Of a stretch of 64,000 bases of DNA, positions 42,744 through 53,992 are shown piece after piece. This stretch comes from Anthoceros angustus (taxonomy: Eukaryota > Streptophyta > Anthocerotopsida > Anthocerotales > Anthocerotaceae), in the NCBI GenBank assembly GCA_010909165.1, contig MU008153.1, positions 434,001 through 498,000 of the forward strand. The letters run 5' to 3'. The notes under the pieces are model-generated. The model worked only from the letters and a program-made list of their open reading frames with translations, searched no databases and was not told the origin of the DNA. Numbering within the stretch: position 1 is the stretch's first letter; every line of letters starts with the position of its first letter. The position numbers were made by a program, and so were the translations under genes.

Positions 42744-43853
42744 CTAAGTGGCATATTCATCTTCGACAGCACCCTTCTTCGGTGGGGGATTGCCTCCTGC
42801 AAGGTAAACGTAAGTGTAGAATCCGAACATAGCAGCACTGGCCAAGGCCACTAGAGCTGTAGGAAAAACGCCTCCAGTAATTTTAAACCGTCGGATCTCT
42901 CGAATGCAAATTGCCAAAGCTATCAGACCTTGGCCCTGGATGTATGGAAGAGAGGACTTGCCCTGCCTCCATACCTTAAGGCTTGAGACGCTGAGGAACA
43001 AAACAAGCCCCCCCAGGAACAGACCAAATCTGAGAGCAGCAACACTGCCTGAGACAACAAACCACAACACACCACCTCCAGTGAGTAGGGCTCCGTATGG
43101 AATACCAAGGCAAAAATCATGAATCCTGGCCCAATTCTCGGTCCTTCCAGACTCGAAGTGAGCATCCAGAGCTGTCTCAGCAATGTCCCGGATCGGCTCA
43201 GGACCGGTCTCAGCAATGAGAAGCAAGTTAGCCTTGCTCTGGCCAGCTGCTTCCTTCGCGGACGCTGCTAGGGCAACCCTAGCCCTCTCCGCATGATCCC
43301 GCAACTGCTCGGTCGTGTCCCGCAACTGTGCCAATGCCCTGGCTGCAGATTCCTCCAGGGCCATAGCAGCTCCAGCTTTCTCCGCCTGCTCCCGCAGCTG
43401 CTCGGTGGTTTCACGCAAGATAGCCAAAGCTCGTTCAGCAGACTCATCGTAAATCACGCCCTTCAGCTTCTGCACTTCCTCGGCAAGCCGATCCACGGCT
43501 TGTGTCCAGGCCTCCTTGGACTCCTCCTCTGCGTCCGTAGCCTCAGGTTCGTCGATCCCTGCATACGCCGCCTCATCCTGCGTGGAGGCACCAATTCTCC
43601 ACCTGAAGGCACTGAGATTCCCTCCGAAGCTGCGCCCGGCTCCAGGGTTCCGCTGTCCTGCGCTGCGCCGCCTCCCGGCCAGCTTCGATTCACATTGCGG
43701 GACATGCAGGGACTTCCTCCTCGCCACACGCACACACAGGGACGCAGATCCACCAGCGATACCCGAGCCGGACAGAAAGCCGGGTTCCGCTGAAGCGAGC
43801 GTGGTGGAGAAGAGGCTGGCCGTTGCTAGCTTGCTAGCAGCCGCCATGGCCAT
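42744..43853 (-). CDS. FAX3: FATTY ACID EXPORT 3-like chloroplast envelope protein
   Basis: Single exon, 369 aa. N-terminal about 90 residues are Ser/Arg/Ala-rich and look like a chloroplast transit peptide. An acidic linker (EPEATDAEEESKEA) and a coiled-coil region with a duplicated motif follow (RALAILRETTEQLREQAEKA and RALAQLRDTTEQLRDHAERA). The C-terminal about 120 residues are a Tmem_14 domain: DFCLGIPYGALLTGGGVLWF, LFLGGLVLFLSVSSLKVW, RQGKSSLPYIQGQGLIALAI, FPTALVALASAAMFGFYTYV, ending LAGGNPPPKK. FAX proteins move free fatty acids across the plastid envelope; the long coiled-coil N-terminus is characteristic of FAX3. Confidence 0.9.
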   Translation of the reverse strand: MAMAAASKLATASLFSTTLASAEPGFLSGSGIAGGSASLCVRVARRKSLHVPQCESKLAGRRRSAGQRNPGAGRSFGGNLSAFRWRIGASTQDEAAYAGIDEPEATDAEEESKEAWTQAVDRLAEEVQKLKGVIYDESAERALAILRETTEQLREQAEKAGAAMALEESAARALAQLRDTTEQLRDHAERARVALAASAKEAAGQSKANLLLIAETGPEPIRDIAETALDAHFESGRTENWARIHDFCLGIPYGALLTGGGVLWFVVSGSVAALRFGLFLGGLVLFLSVSSLKVWRQGKSSLPYIQGQGLIALAICIREIRRFKITGGVFPTALVALASAAMFGFYTYVYLAGGNPPPKKGAVEDEYAT

Positions 43854-46800
43854 CTCAGCTGCAGACGAATGAGAACCCCAGCCCTCAGACGTCCAAACTC
43901 ACCACGCCTCCAGCTTGTTGATGACACCATCTCCAGATTCTTCTCGTTTGCCCTAACAACCAGCCCTAAACCTGCAGACATTTTCAGTCCCTTTAGGTAC
44001 CCACTTCCTCGAATCTTCGCCTGCTACTCCCTGGTTGCAACACCGTGTCGCCTTTGCAGATGTCGGAGAGTTGTGGCAGTGCCATTGTATGGTCACGGGA
44101 TAAGCTCTGGAGTTCTGGAAACCCCGGCTCTTTCAGGATATCTGTAAAATATCTTCTTGTTGCCAGCTGTTCTTGCATCTGTTTGTTAGAAATTAAGTTT
44201 TGCAAGTGATGATAAGACAGACAGGGGCTTGGAGCTAAGCATGAGAAGTGTGTTTTTTATGGTGATCATGGTCTGAAAGAAGATGAAGAGATGCAGTATC
44301 TATGTACGTTGTTGGAGAAAGCGAGGTACAGCTTTTACACAGGCTGCTGTTGGAACTTGGGCCACCTGCTGAGCAACTAGAAGAGGGCACTAAACGCAAC
44401 TGCATGATAACAAACGATACAGAGAGGAACCAGAATTCGGTAGCCATGGGCTCTACTCTGATGGTGGCTTTCACACTGAATCTGAAACTCTGATAAGGCA
44501 TCTTAAACACAACTCTTGTTTGGTGCTAGGGCACGTCCCCAATGCTACAGGACCGTTTGTCGTGACAGACAGAAATGGGTTATCTGTTTGGCCACATCAA
44601 GCACGAGCGTATTTCAGTTTGTCCGGCCGTTTATGTGCAACCAGGGGCAGTTCAAACAGTGAGGTTTTGTCAAGAATCTAGCTCTACTCTTTAGACCAGC
44701 TGATCATCTTCGCCTACCAGATGTATTCACTGTTGGTCAGACTCACCCAAACCATTGTGTGTCCAAATGGCTCGGGCCAAATGGACACACATTTATAAGT
44801 AAGATGATTAAGCATCCTGAGCTTAGATCGGTACTTAGATGGGGTGCCTGAAGGGAGTGGATGCCTTGGTGCAAGTAGCTTAGGCACACCATGGTACAAG
44901 TTGTTAAGTACCAAGTCCCATGACGGAAATCCGTCCTTAGTGGACATAAATAAAATTCTTCAACTTCTTCTTCTTCATTGTCATTGGTGGTAGGGTCCAA
45001 CCTGTTGCAGGAAAGAACTCAGACTGCTGTTCTGATGAAGTAAAGCTGCACATAGATATTGGAGCAGTCTCTCAAGAATTAATCCGGGGCTACAAGTAAG
45101 ATCTGAACGAGAGCAGAATCAGCGACTTCTCCTTCTGTAGTAGCAATAAACAAACCCCCTCCTCGGCTTCACGGGATGGATGAGGGAAGCAGGAAGGCCT
45201 AAGGTGGCACCAGCTTCCTCAGTTTGGGTGGAAGTGCAATTGGCCACACTGCTAAGCTTGGTTGATCTGGGCCCAATTCATGGCTTAAGTAAGCTTGCAT
45301 TACCTTCTCCTTGCCTTAAAGGAGCCATGTCCACGCATGAAACCTCTGAACGTGCAGACGTAATTAAATGAGACAGATGACCTGGAGTGCTGCAGCCCTG
45401 GGCTCCTTGTTATTCATATCCACAGGTTTTTGGCAACAACATTTTGTGCGGGTTGTGATGGCTCTCGACGCGAGAGTACTCTTCAAAGCCAAGGCGTGAT
45501 CCAGACTAGACATGGGTGCAAGTAGCAAGGGAGGACAGCCGAGCAATGCACGAAAGTATGAAAAGATGAGCCAAGCAGCTTTTAGCGTGTGTGACACAGT
45601 GATGAGCGTTACCATCATCAGCAAAGGCAGAGGACGCAGATGCAGCGCTTGCTATTAAAATAAGAATAAGCAGGCTTGGTACGGCTGCGCAGGCTGGCTG
45701 CACATTTGATTGGGGTCGCCGTTTGTTGGTAATCAAAGCTGGATCGACATTGGATGCCAAAGTCTCGTCTGTCAGACCCGGTCAATACAATCCCCAAAGA
45801 CAAGGCAGTCAAAGCCGAAGACCCGGGAGCGGCAGCTCAGTTGGCGCCAGGCACTGGATGAGAAGGCTGGGGGAAGTGTGAATTCAGCTCCTCTTTTCTC
45901 AACGATCAATGAGGCTTCTGGGATCCCGGTGATCTCTCAACACGTATCTACTTGTCCAGGTTTAAGATTCGGTGCCCAGTTTCCTGGAAATCTGCTCGGC
46001 TCGGCTCTGCTCTGTCCTGCTCTGCTCTGCTGTGTTGCCCAGCAGGTCGAGATCACACATATGATTCATCATACACAGAAAGGGCAGCCATCAACTAGTA
46101 GGCATGCAACAGGTACAATTATTTTCAAATAGGAAGGATAATAAGAATGTGCACTCCCCCAAACAGTGAAAGGTTGTTGCTGATGTATGTACATACACAC
46201 CTAACAAAACGCCAGAAGACTTGTTTCGGTACGTACATCCTGGTGCACCCAACAAGGTCACGCCCTCACACCAGCGGCGCGGGGGGGCAGCAAAAAAGCA
46301 AGGGGCAGCTGAGCAGAGGCCACAACTGTGGGCTGTGGCTCCAGCTCTGGCTGTCGTTGCATGTAGCCACCCTTTTAGAAGAAAAGTTTGCCTTGGACAC
46401 ACCACCAGTCTGTCGCACGCAGGGAAGAGAGGCAAAAAGGGCTAGTTGGCACTGTGGATGCATCCTGCACACCACAAGCCATGCAAGCCCTGCGATGCAG
46501 CCTTGATGAATGCCCGCACTTGTGAGAGAGTCCTACATATGACAGCAGCGGTGCCATCTGCTTGTCTCCCTGCGACCCTGCCCCATGCAGCAGTCCCAGG
46601 CTCGGCAGCTTTAGCCTTTAGCCCACCCCCCAATGCCATAGCCTTTACATGACCTCCCCCCATCCCAGGCTTCCCTCCAAGGCTGCAGCCAATACCAAGC
46701 CCGGGGCTGGAATCTGGGGCCTGCTGCCCCGCTGCCATTGGCCCACCTCGAGGCACAAGTAGTTACCATGGAGAAACGCAGCATGCAGCATATGTGCAGC

Positions 46801-46940
46801 ACATACTGCACACCCACACTGGCACACAGGATGGGGGCAGTGCCAACTTGTGTCTGTCGGGCTTGGAGCGACTGCAGACACGTGCCCCTGCATGCCTGGG
46901 CTCCCTGTAGCCCTGCCCTGCTCTGCCCTGGCTGGCCCCT
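43854..46940. other. intergenic, no supported gene
   Basis: No conserved protein motif found on either strand. Around 44700-45000 there is a block with a CATAAATAAAATTCTTCAAC tail that could be part of a solo LTR, but no ends were found. Pyrimidine repeats (CTCTGCTCTG) occur at 46000-46030. Confidence 0.4.
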
Positions 46941-47560
46941 CTCTCACACCCTATAAACCCTAAACCCCGATGTCTCCAAATTTGTATCCCCTCCAGAGTG
47001 CGCATCTCCTGTGCCTGCACGCGCAGGCTGCACATTTCCAGACAACAGACGAGGTCATCCTCCCTCATCACCTCCTCCAGTCTGGCTGACTGTTATCCAA
47101 ACTTAGCCCCGCGCCTGATCCTGCTCCTGCCAGAGCAGAGGCTGCCTTGTCTAGGTCACACCAGCCACAGCCTCCACCCAACTCCCCACACGAATGACAC
47201 GACAGCCCACCAACTTGCACATCCTCCCACTGGCGGCATGGCCGGACCCCGGGGCCCCGGCCCCCGATTTCAAACAGTCGGCATCATGGCAGCATCGAAA
47301 TCGCCTGCATACCATCTCCCGTCTCTCTCTGATGTCACAGCTCAAAGCTTGGTTTGCGAGGGGCCCGCAGCCCGCTGCTGCCCCTGCGACAGCTCCTGCG
47401 AAGGCGTGATGGCCCCCCATGACCTGTGGTAGGCTGCCGGGCCCGCTGCTCTCTGTCTCCACCAGCATATGGTGCTGTCAGCGGCTACCACGCCGCTGGT
47501 GGCGCTCACCATGTCGGCCACCATCTTCCGCTCCCCCAGTACAGTGTCAGTGGTACGCTA
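46941..47560 (-). other. possible unassigned exons
   Basis: Two minus-strand stretches look coding but could not be joined: RLEEVMREDDLVCCLEMCSL with VQAQEMRTLEG (about 47080-46985) and DTVLGERKMVADMVSATSGV with VAADSTICW (about 47545-47465). Both have GT-like donors after them. No family was recognised. Confidence 0.15.
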
Positions 47561-47628
47561 CGAACACCTCCCTGCTTTCAGGGCACGCCACTTTCCCTTC
47601 AATAAACATGGTTGTACAAGATAATCTG

Positions 47629-47730
47629 CCATTCCTCTCCAAACACACATGACTGTGCAAAGCCAGTCCTCTCCAAACACACATGACTGTGCAAAGCCAT
47701 TCCTCTCCAAACACACATGACTGTGCAAAC
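47629..47730. repeat. 35-bp tandem repeat, three copies
   Basis: Unit CCTCTCCAAACACACATGAC plus TGTGCAAAGCCATT, nearly identical in three copies. Confidence 0.9.
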
Positions 47731-49015
47731 GGTTGTCCCGAGCGAGGGCTTGGATACAACAAATATGACCCGAAGGGGTCCGGAGTCTGCACTGAACGGC
47801 CCTCACGGTCTGTGTTTGCTTCATCGCGAACTTAGAGGAAAAATTAAAAAATGGGTTGCTTTTCCAAATGCTTGGTTTCTACTGCCCCTGTTTTGCAGCG
47901 TTCAAAGTTCTCCAAGACCAAGACTTCTTTCATCAGCGTTCAAACTTCTCAAACAGCAAGACCTCCTTTCGGTATTCAGCTTGGTATGAAGAGTTCATTC
48001 ACAACCCCCTAATGGATGACCAAACAATACATGGATACCTAGAAGAGAAGAATATCCAATTTTCACCATGTACCCCGTGAAGCCATGTCAAGTGGGCAAA
48101 CGTGTGGGTGTGTACCTACATGTGTCCAGTTTGGCATGGCGAGTGGTGGCTCTCAATGGCTGGAGCAGTGCAGAGCCGTGTGAGGTCGGGAGACGTTGAA
48201 ACCCTTTCGTCTATTTAGAGTGGATACAGTACGTGGTAATGGGGGAGGGGGGTGGTGGCCTGTGGATGGGCTGGGCGTAGATCTAGTCCTTTCTCCGCCA
48301 CAGTTGGCGGGCAGACAGGAAGGGAACAAGGCGCGCGGAGACAGGAGACAGGGCGGGAGATGCGCGCGTGAAGGTGAGGTCACGACCTGACGTTTGTTGC
48401 GGCGCGGCGAGGCGGAACGGGACGGGACACGGCACGGCATGCTGGAGATTGGAGCGACCCGGCACGCGGTCATCAATGGCCCCCGGCCGCCGGATCTCCC
48501 CTCGTCCCCTTATCCGCCGATTCAATTCCTTTGTTGATTTTCACTTCTTATCTGCTTCTTCCTACACAGTCGCTTGGTAATGAACACCGACCACGAATTT
48601 CTAAGGCCTTACGGGTCTAGGCCTGGGTTTGAAACAACGACCACTTTTGTATGGGAGTAGTGAGCGTGATGACCGACTACATCGACGAGACCTGCATGTA
48701 TCACACTAACTATTTGGAAAGAGCGTGGCTGAACTAGTTTTTATATTATTTATTATTTAGATTTAAATTATTTTTATTTACTTATATAAAAGGAGCTCAT
48801 TCATTTAGTTCTTATAAATTATCAATGAGAAAAGAATTTTTATTACTTAGAAAAAGTGATGGGGAGAGCCCACCAAGCGAATGACAAAAAAAAGGACACC
48901 CTAATGGTCGAGGTAAAATACGGCAACTAAGCTCCCTACCTGAAGTCATCTACCGCAGCAATAATATCGGGTACAGGAAGAGTAAACGGCCTACACGTAA
49001 CATAGGAAGAGGAGG
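47731..49015. other. intergenic, no supported gene
   Basis: GC-rich around 48250-48520 with no recognisable protein, then AT-rich from 48720 to 48900. Nothing supported. Confidence 0.45.
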
Positions 49016-49600
49016 ATGCAATCACCTGTTGTCGCCGCTTTATGGAGGATCGTCGTTGCAAGAGCTCGTTGAAGGGCAATGGAAACATGTTGACTGAAGA
49101 AGGCCGCTTTATGAAGGATCGCCGTTGCAAGGAGCCCGTTGAAGGGCAGTGGAAACACGTTGACTAAAGAAGGCCACTTTATGGAGGATCGCCGTTGCAA
49201 GAGCCCATTGAAGGGCAATGGAAATACGTTGACTGAAGAAGGCCGCTTTATGGAGGATCACCATTGCAAGAGCCCGTTGAAAGCCTGTTGAAGGGCAATG
49301 GAAACACATTGACTGAAGAAGGTCGCTTATGGAGGATCGTCCTTGCAAGAGCCCATTGAAGGGCAATGGAAACTCGTTGACTGAAGAAGGCCGCTTTATG
49401 GAGCATCGCCGTTGCAAGAGCCTGTTGAAGGGCAATGGAAATACGTTGACTAAAGAAGGCCACTTTATGGAGGATCGCCGTTGCAAGAGCCCATTGAAGG
49501 GCAATGGAAACTCTTTGACTGAAGAAGGCCGCTTTATGGAGCATCGCCGTTGCAAGAGCCTGTTGAAGGGCAATGGAAACACGTTGACTGAAGAAGGTCG
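49016..49600. repeat. 69-bp minisatellite, about 8 copies, with alternating subtypes
   Basis: The unit includes GAAGAAGGCCGCTTTATGGA, GGATCGCCGTTGCAAGAG and CCATTGAAGGGCAATGGAAA. Being 69 bp it keeps frame and reads 23-residue repeats on the plus strand (EEGRFMEHRRCKSLLKGNGN). In the right half, subtypes alternate (GAGCATC with GAGCCTG, and GAGGATC with GAGCCCA), giving a 138-bp higher-order unit. One unit at about 49270 has an internal partial duplication (GCCCGTTGAAAGCCTGTTGA). No start, stop or domain context supports a gene. Confidence 0.9.
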
Positions 49601-49929
49601 TGAAGTAGAAAAGGGATGCCTCATGCCTGCAAGCATGGTAGGCTCTAACCTCTGGTTCCTCTATGTTTTGGATCATCCTCACACTAGGATGATGAAGTGA
49701 TCCAGAATATATTTTAGACCTTCTAGACCTTCATATGTGTATTTTACGATTCTCAAAGAACACCCTTCAAAATCTGTTTCTAACATATTGTAACAAATTC
49801 TTCTCGTGCAACATGCCTACCAAGACAAGGTAGTAGCCAACCTAGCTTCCGAAATATGTTTTTGAAATATTGAATAGCGTTGCAACAATGGGACGAGATT
49901 AGTTTAATATCTATTATTACCCTAGTATG

Positions 49930-50250
49930 TAAGATTGCGGAGAAGCCTCCCTCCTTGGCCAACGAAAACATGACGTCGCGAACAACGTCATGTGTAGCAA
50001 TGCGCTGCCCGCCCACAGGATAGCGAGCAAGGTTCGTACCCGAGTCGTCGAGGGGCGCCCCACAGCTGCACCTGGAGAGAGCAGGCCAAAGGCTGGACCA
50101 GGCTCAAGCGAAACCTCATCGTGGTACAAAAAGAGGCTGGTGTGATTCGGAAAGCCTGGATGCAAGGCCGTGCAAGAAGCCATGAACCTGCTCCCTTTCC
50201 TGAGCAAGAGCAGAGTAAATGCAATGCACAACAAGGACATATTGCACTAT
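49930..50250 (-). pseudogene. retroelement post-RT fragment with zinc-ligand-like motif
   Basis: The minus strand reads GKGAGSWLLARPCIQAFRIT, TMRFRLSLVQPLA, then in other frames CGAPLDDSGTNLARYPVGG and QRIATHDVVRDVMFSLAKEG. Two frameshifts separate the parts. The same blocks occur at 8934-9195 (first part), 4140-4263 and 20610-20720 (HDAI part), so all four belong to one dispersed family. It probably lies downstream of the RT in a non-LTR element. Confidence 0.55.
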
Positions 50251-50259
50251 ATGTCACCT

Positions 50260-51878
50260 TGCTATGCCAGCCATAATGTGTTCATGATAGCACTGAAGAA
50301 ATTTTCAAGACCCTTATGCATAAGCAAAATCCCATGAAAAGAGCAAAATTGACACTCAAAACTACACTAGGTATGTAATAGACTTGTTAATGTCAAATGT
50401 CACCCTTACTCTGCACATCCCTTCTCATTTGTCACTTGTCATTTGAACATGGGGAGGTTGTTTTTGACCAAGATGTTTGTGTCACGATCTCATATACTTT
50501 CATTATTTACCATTTTTACTTCACGCTAGCGCCACACACCTGCTTCCTGCTTTGAAAATCTACTTTCTTCGGGATACTTTCATAACCCAGACTTGATTTC
50601 CACTTCTACATGACAACATCCGATGAAGCTCTACATTTCTCTAGTCTTTTTCTCAAAGAAGGGGCTCTAGCATTGTTATATGAGGCATCATTGTTCCACC
50701 TTTTTCCAATGTGCTCTTTCAAGGTTTCAATCAACTTCGTATGATCTTTTTTGATTTTTTAATTATTTTTTGAAGTTTTACAGGTTGAAAAGAATTCTAG
50801 TACCATCATCATACTAGAGAATACCAAGAGAGACTTCTAAGACCCATGAAAGATTTTCTTGGAGCCCGAGGCTCTCAACTCCAAAACTTTGTTGGCATCG
50901 CTTTTACTCCTCTTGTTGGGATCGCTTTTATGCTTTTATGCTCCTACATTACAATACAATATTTTCCGTGCATATATTTTTATTTTTAGATATTTATGAC
51001 GATATATTCAGCAATATTTATTTGTGTACCTCCAGCGTTCAAAAATGGATGCTAGGCTAGCCCTGCTGGGCCCTTGCTAGTACGAATGTGCAGAGGCACT
51101 GGCACAGGCGTATGAAGCCTGGAAAAAGGGGGTGGGATGGGCGCACATGGCCCACTGTTTAGCCTGCAAAGCGAAAACCCAAAGCAGGCTGCAGACGTGC
51201 CACATGACCAGCGAGGCAAAAGGCAGGCAGGCCCTTCGGGCCGGAGCCCGAGCGGGGCGCCGTTCGAGACGAGACTCACGCGAGCCTGCAGCACGCGTGC
51301 TTCGGGACTCTCGCATTCGTTTCCTATTTTCTGCCGCATTTTCTCGGTCGGTCTATTTTAGACGGCTTGTGTCTCGTCGCTTATGCCGCCCGTTGCCTCT
51401 TCTCCCACTTCACCAGTCTCTTCTCCCGGGCGCAAGGCCAAGCAGGCCAGGCCAGGCCAGGCCAGGCAAAGAGACTGCTGTCCCCGCGGCCGCTTTGTCC
51501 GCCCCGTTCCCGTCCCATTGTTGCTCTGTTCCGCAATTTTGTCCTCGCCACCTTGCGCGCAGATGGAGATATTTTCGCATCTGCGCACTCTCCACCGCGC
51601 GCCGGCTCTGCGCTCCGGATCCGTGATTGCATCTGTGTCCCTGCCGTTTTTGGTGGTCTAAACTGCGGAGAGTGTGAGGACTTGGAGATGGATTTGTTGC
51701 CTCCCGGTGAAGTGCGGGCAAGAGGAATGTGAACGGGAGAGCTGCCTTTTTGCAGCTGGAGTGAGGAAGGATCGGCGGAGTTTGTTGTCCCGCGGTGATG
51801 GAGCCGGAAAGTTTGGTCGGGCCAGGTGTCTGTTGCTGAATCGGGCTTTTGTGTGAGAGTCTCCGAGCTTGTTGCAAG
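50260..51878. other. intergenic and 5' region of the GIL1-like gene
   Basis: AT-rich to 51040, then a sharp change to GC-rich sequence that probably holds the promoter and 5' UTR of the downstream gene. AGGCC repeats (AGGCCAGGCCAGGCCAGGC) at about 51445. No gene. Confidence 0.5.
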
Positions 51879-53992
51879 ATGTTCGGCTCCGGGAAGCGGC
51901 AGCAGCAGCTTGGAGTGTTCAAGCCTTCCAGGGGACTGCAGAATGGATTCCCTCGGTTCACGGAGGATTTTGTTTCGCCGTCGTCCACGGAGGGGAAGCC
52001 TCAGTGTGAGTTTCACGTGTCCCGGTCAACAAGCTTCTTTGCCGCGATCGAGAGAGAGGAGTGCGAGCTTCCTGCTGTGCCTTTCATGGCGCTTGGAACG
52101 CCCGCTGTCCGCGTCAAAAATTGCAAGGGAGTGGTGAATCTTGCCAAAGGGAGGGCTGCGTCCAAGGTTTTCAGTCTTACTGACGGCGAGGGGGACAGTT
52201 CACCAATTCCGGATGAGGATTTGATGTCTACCACGGAGTCTGAGCGATCTTATCTGAACAGAGTTGCGCTGGTAACACTCCTTCTCCGCAATACGTGTGT
52301 CTTCCTCCTGGCAATGCGTGAGCTGGCGTGTGTGTGCAGTGGCTCTCTGTTTTGTTGCTGGCTGTGGAGTGTGCGTCGTGCAATGGAAACTCACGATTCT
52401 GATCTCCTGTACAGGTGAAAGCCCTGGCTATGAAGAAGGAAAAATTGGCCGGGTCTGGCTCACGGGATATGTCGAGCCTGGACACACAGAAGTTCCTGCT
52501 GGTGAACGGCAGTGAAACTGACGATTCTCTCGGGGGGACAACCAGGAGAGGAGAATCACGCATTCTGTCCCACGACAGACGCAGTTATATGGAGAGTCCA
52601 CGGCAGACGTCTGATGAATTCTACGCTCCCAAATCGGGCAGTAGCACGCGGTTCACTGTGCAGGCGTGGAAAAAGGGAAAGAAGGCCGCGCCGCTTGTGG
52701 ATTTCGCGAAGTGCGCTTTCAGCTGCGCTGGGAACATGAGGTCCTTCAGAGCTGTTGAGGCCTTGCCGCGGCAGCCCGAGAGTCCAGAATCTCAGGGTAA
52801 GGATGAGTATGAGGATTCTCTATATGGTGAAAGCAAGAGCTCCAATGGTGAGAGCAGGTCAAATAGCGGCAACGGCTTCAAGAAGTCGATGCAGAGGCTT
52901 TACAGCAAACTGCGAGCGGCGCAGATGACGAGCGAGTCTCCCAGATCTGGGGGGAACTCACCGTCCGGTCCGATCCGAGAAGTGCTGGATTCGGAGTGGA
53001 AGAAGCTGGCTTTGGAGCAGAACGAGCGCATGACTAGCATGCTAGACATACTAAGGAGCATTGCTACCAAGTTGGAGGGTGTAGCATCTAAAGACAGTCC
53101 ACAAGATGCGCCACAGAGACTGCAGTCTGGCAAAGCTTTGACATCTTGTACTGGGAAACAAGCAGATAGAAGTGCCTCCGGTAGAGATATCATCTGGGAC
53201 CAGAAAGAGGCGTCCTTGAACCCAAGCGACAAACAAGGCAAGAGCGGCAGGATTCGGCCTCGCCAAATTGGACCATCTCTGCTCTCTTTGGACAGTTGCG
53301 CCAAGGGCGCCAGAGCTTTTCTCCGGAGCTTTGCCGAGCTATTGAGAAAGGAGACCAATGAGGTGACGCAGAGGAATCTCTTGTTTGGAGAACTTCTGCC
53401 TCATGTTCAGTTTGTCAAACCCTGGCATCTGCGATACGGCCTGGAGGCATTCGTGTGTGGGTTATTTTTCGCTAATTTTCAAAAGGCAGGCTTTGGGATG
53501 CTGGAGGGCCTGCCTGAAGAGATGATGCTCAATGCGGAAGAGTATTGGGTGCAATATCAACTCCTGGGAGCCATGGAGCCCAGGGACGCAACTGACAGAG
53601 ATAACCTGAACTACGATGCGGGTTTTCATGCCTTTTGTGAGGTGAATCTCCAAGTCATTCAGGAGAGAGTTCACTGGATTCGTGAGTGGTCGAACGAGCT
53701 TCTGGATGCCTTCCTCAATTCGGCGAAAGCCGTTTGGCGTCTACACATGCTCGCCTACTCCTTCGCCACTCCAGCCCAGCTTATACTGGCCGCTCCAGCG
53801 CAGGCTTTCAACTCAGAGGAAATGGAGCCAGTAGATGATGCAGATGGATTGATCATGGATGCAAAGGCCTTCTCCTCCAACGTAGAGCTAACAGTCATGC
53901 CTGGCTTCCGAATTCCAGAGGGTGGTGTCATAAAGTGCATAGTATACTTCAAGCCCAAGTCTGCAAGAACAGACAAGAGGAGGAACTTGTAA
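51879..53992 (+). CDS. GIL1/IRKI-like protein (DUF641-type), two exons
   Basis: Exon 1 51879-52271, intron with GTAACA...TGTACAG, exon 2 52415-53992; 656 aa. The N-terminal half is polar and low complexity with an internal segment GFKKSMQRLYSKLRAAQMTS. Conserved blocks of the family appear in order in the second half: a helix LRSIATKLEG, then RAFLRSFAELLRKE, VQFVKPWHLRYGLEAFVCGL, FANFQKAGFGMLEGL, WVQYQLL, FHAFCEVNLQVI, AVWRLHMLAYSFATPAQLI, and the end ELTVMPGFRIPEGGVIKCIVYF. Arabidopsis GIL1 acts in gravitropism in the light and IRKI interacts with a receptor kinase; the same role here is only inferred. The start at ATGTTCGGCTCC is the one that keeps an ordinary exon; an upstream in-frame Met is possible. 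Confidence 0.78.

Noticed and set aside
46950-46970. TATAAACCCTAAACCCCGAT, telomere-like
   Set aside because: Only one or two telomere-type units; not a telomeric tract. Could be a telo-box, but no gene start is supported next to it.
49109-49700. Open frames of 123-175 codons on both strands
   Set aside because: Follow from the 69-bp repeat unit; no start context or domain.
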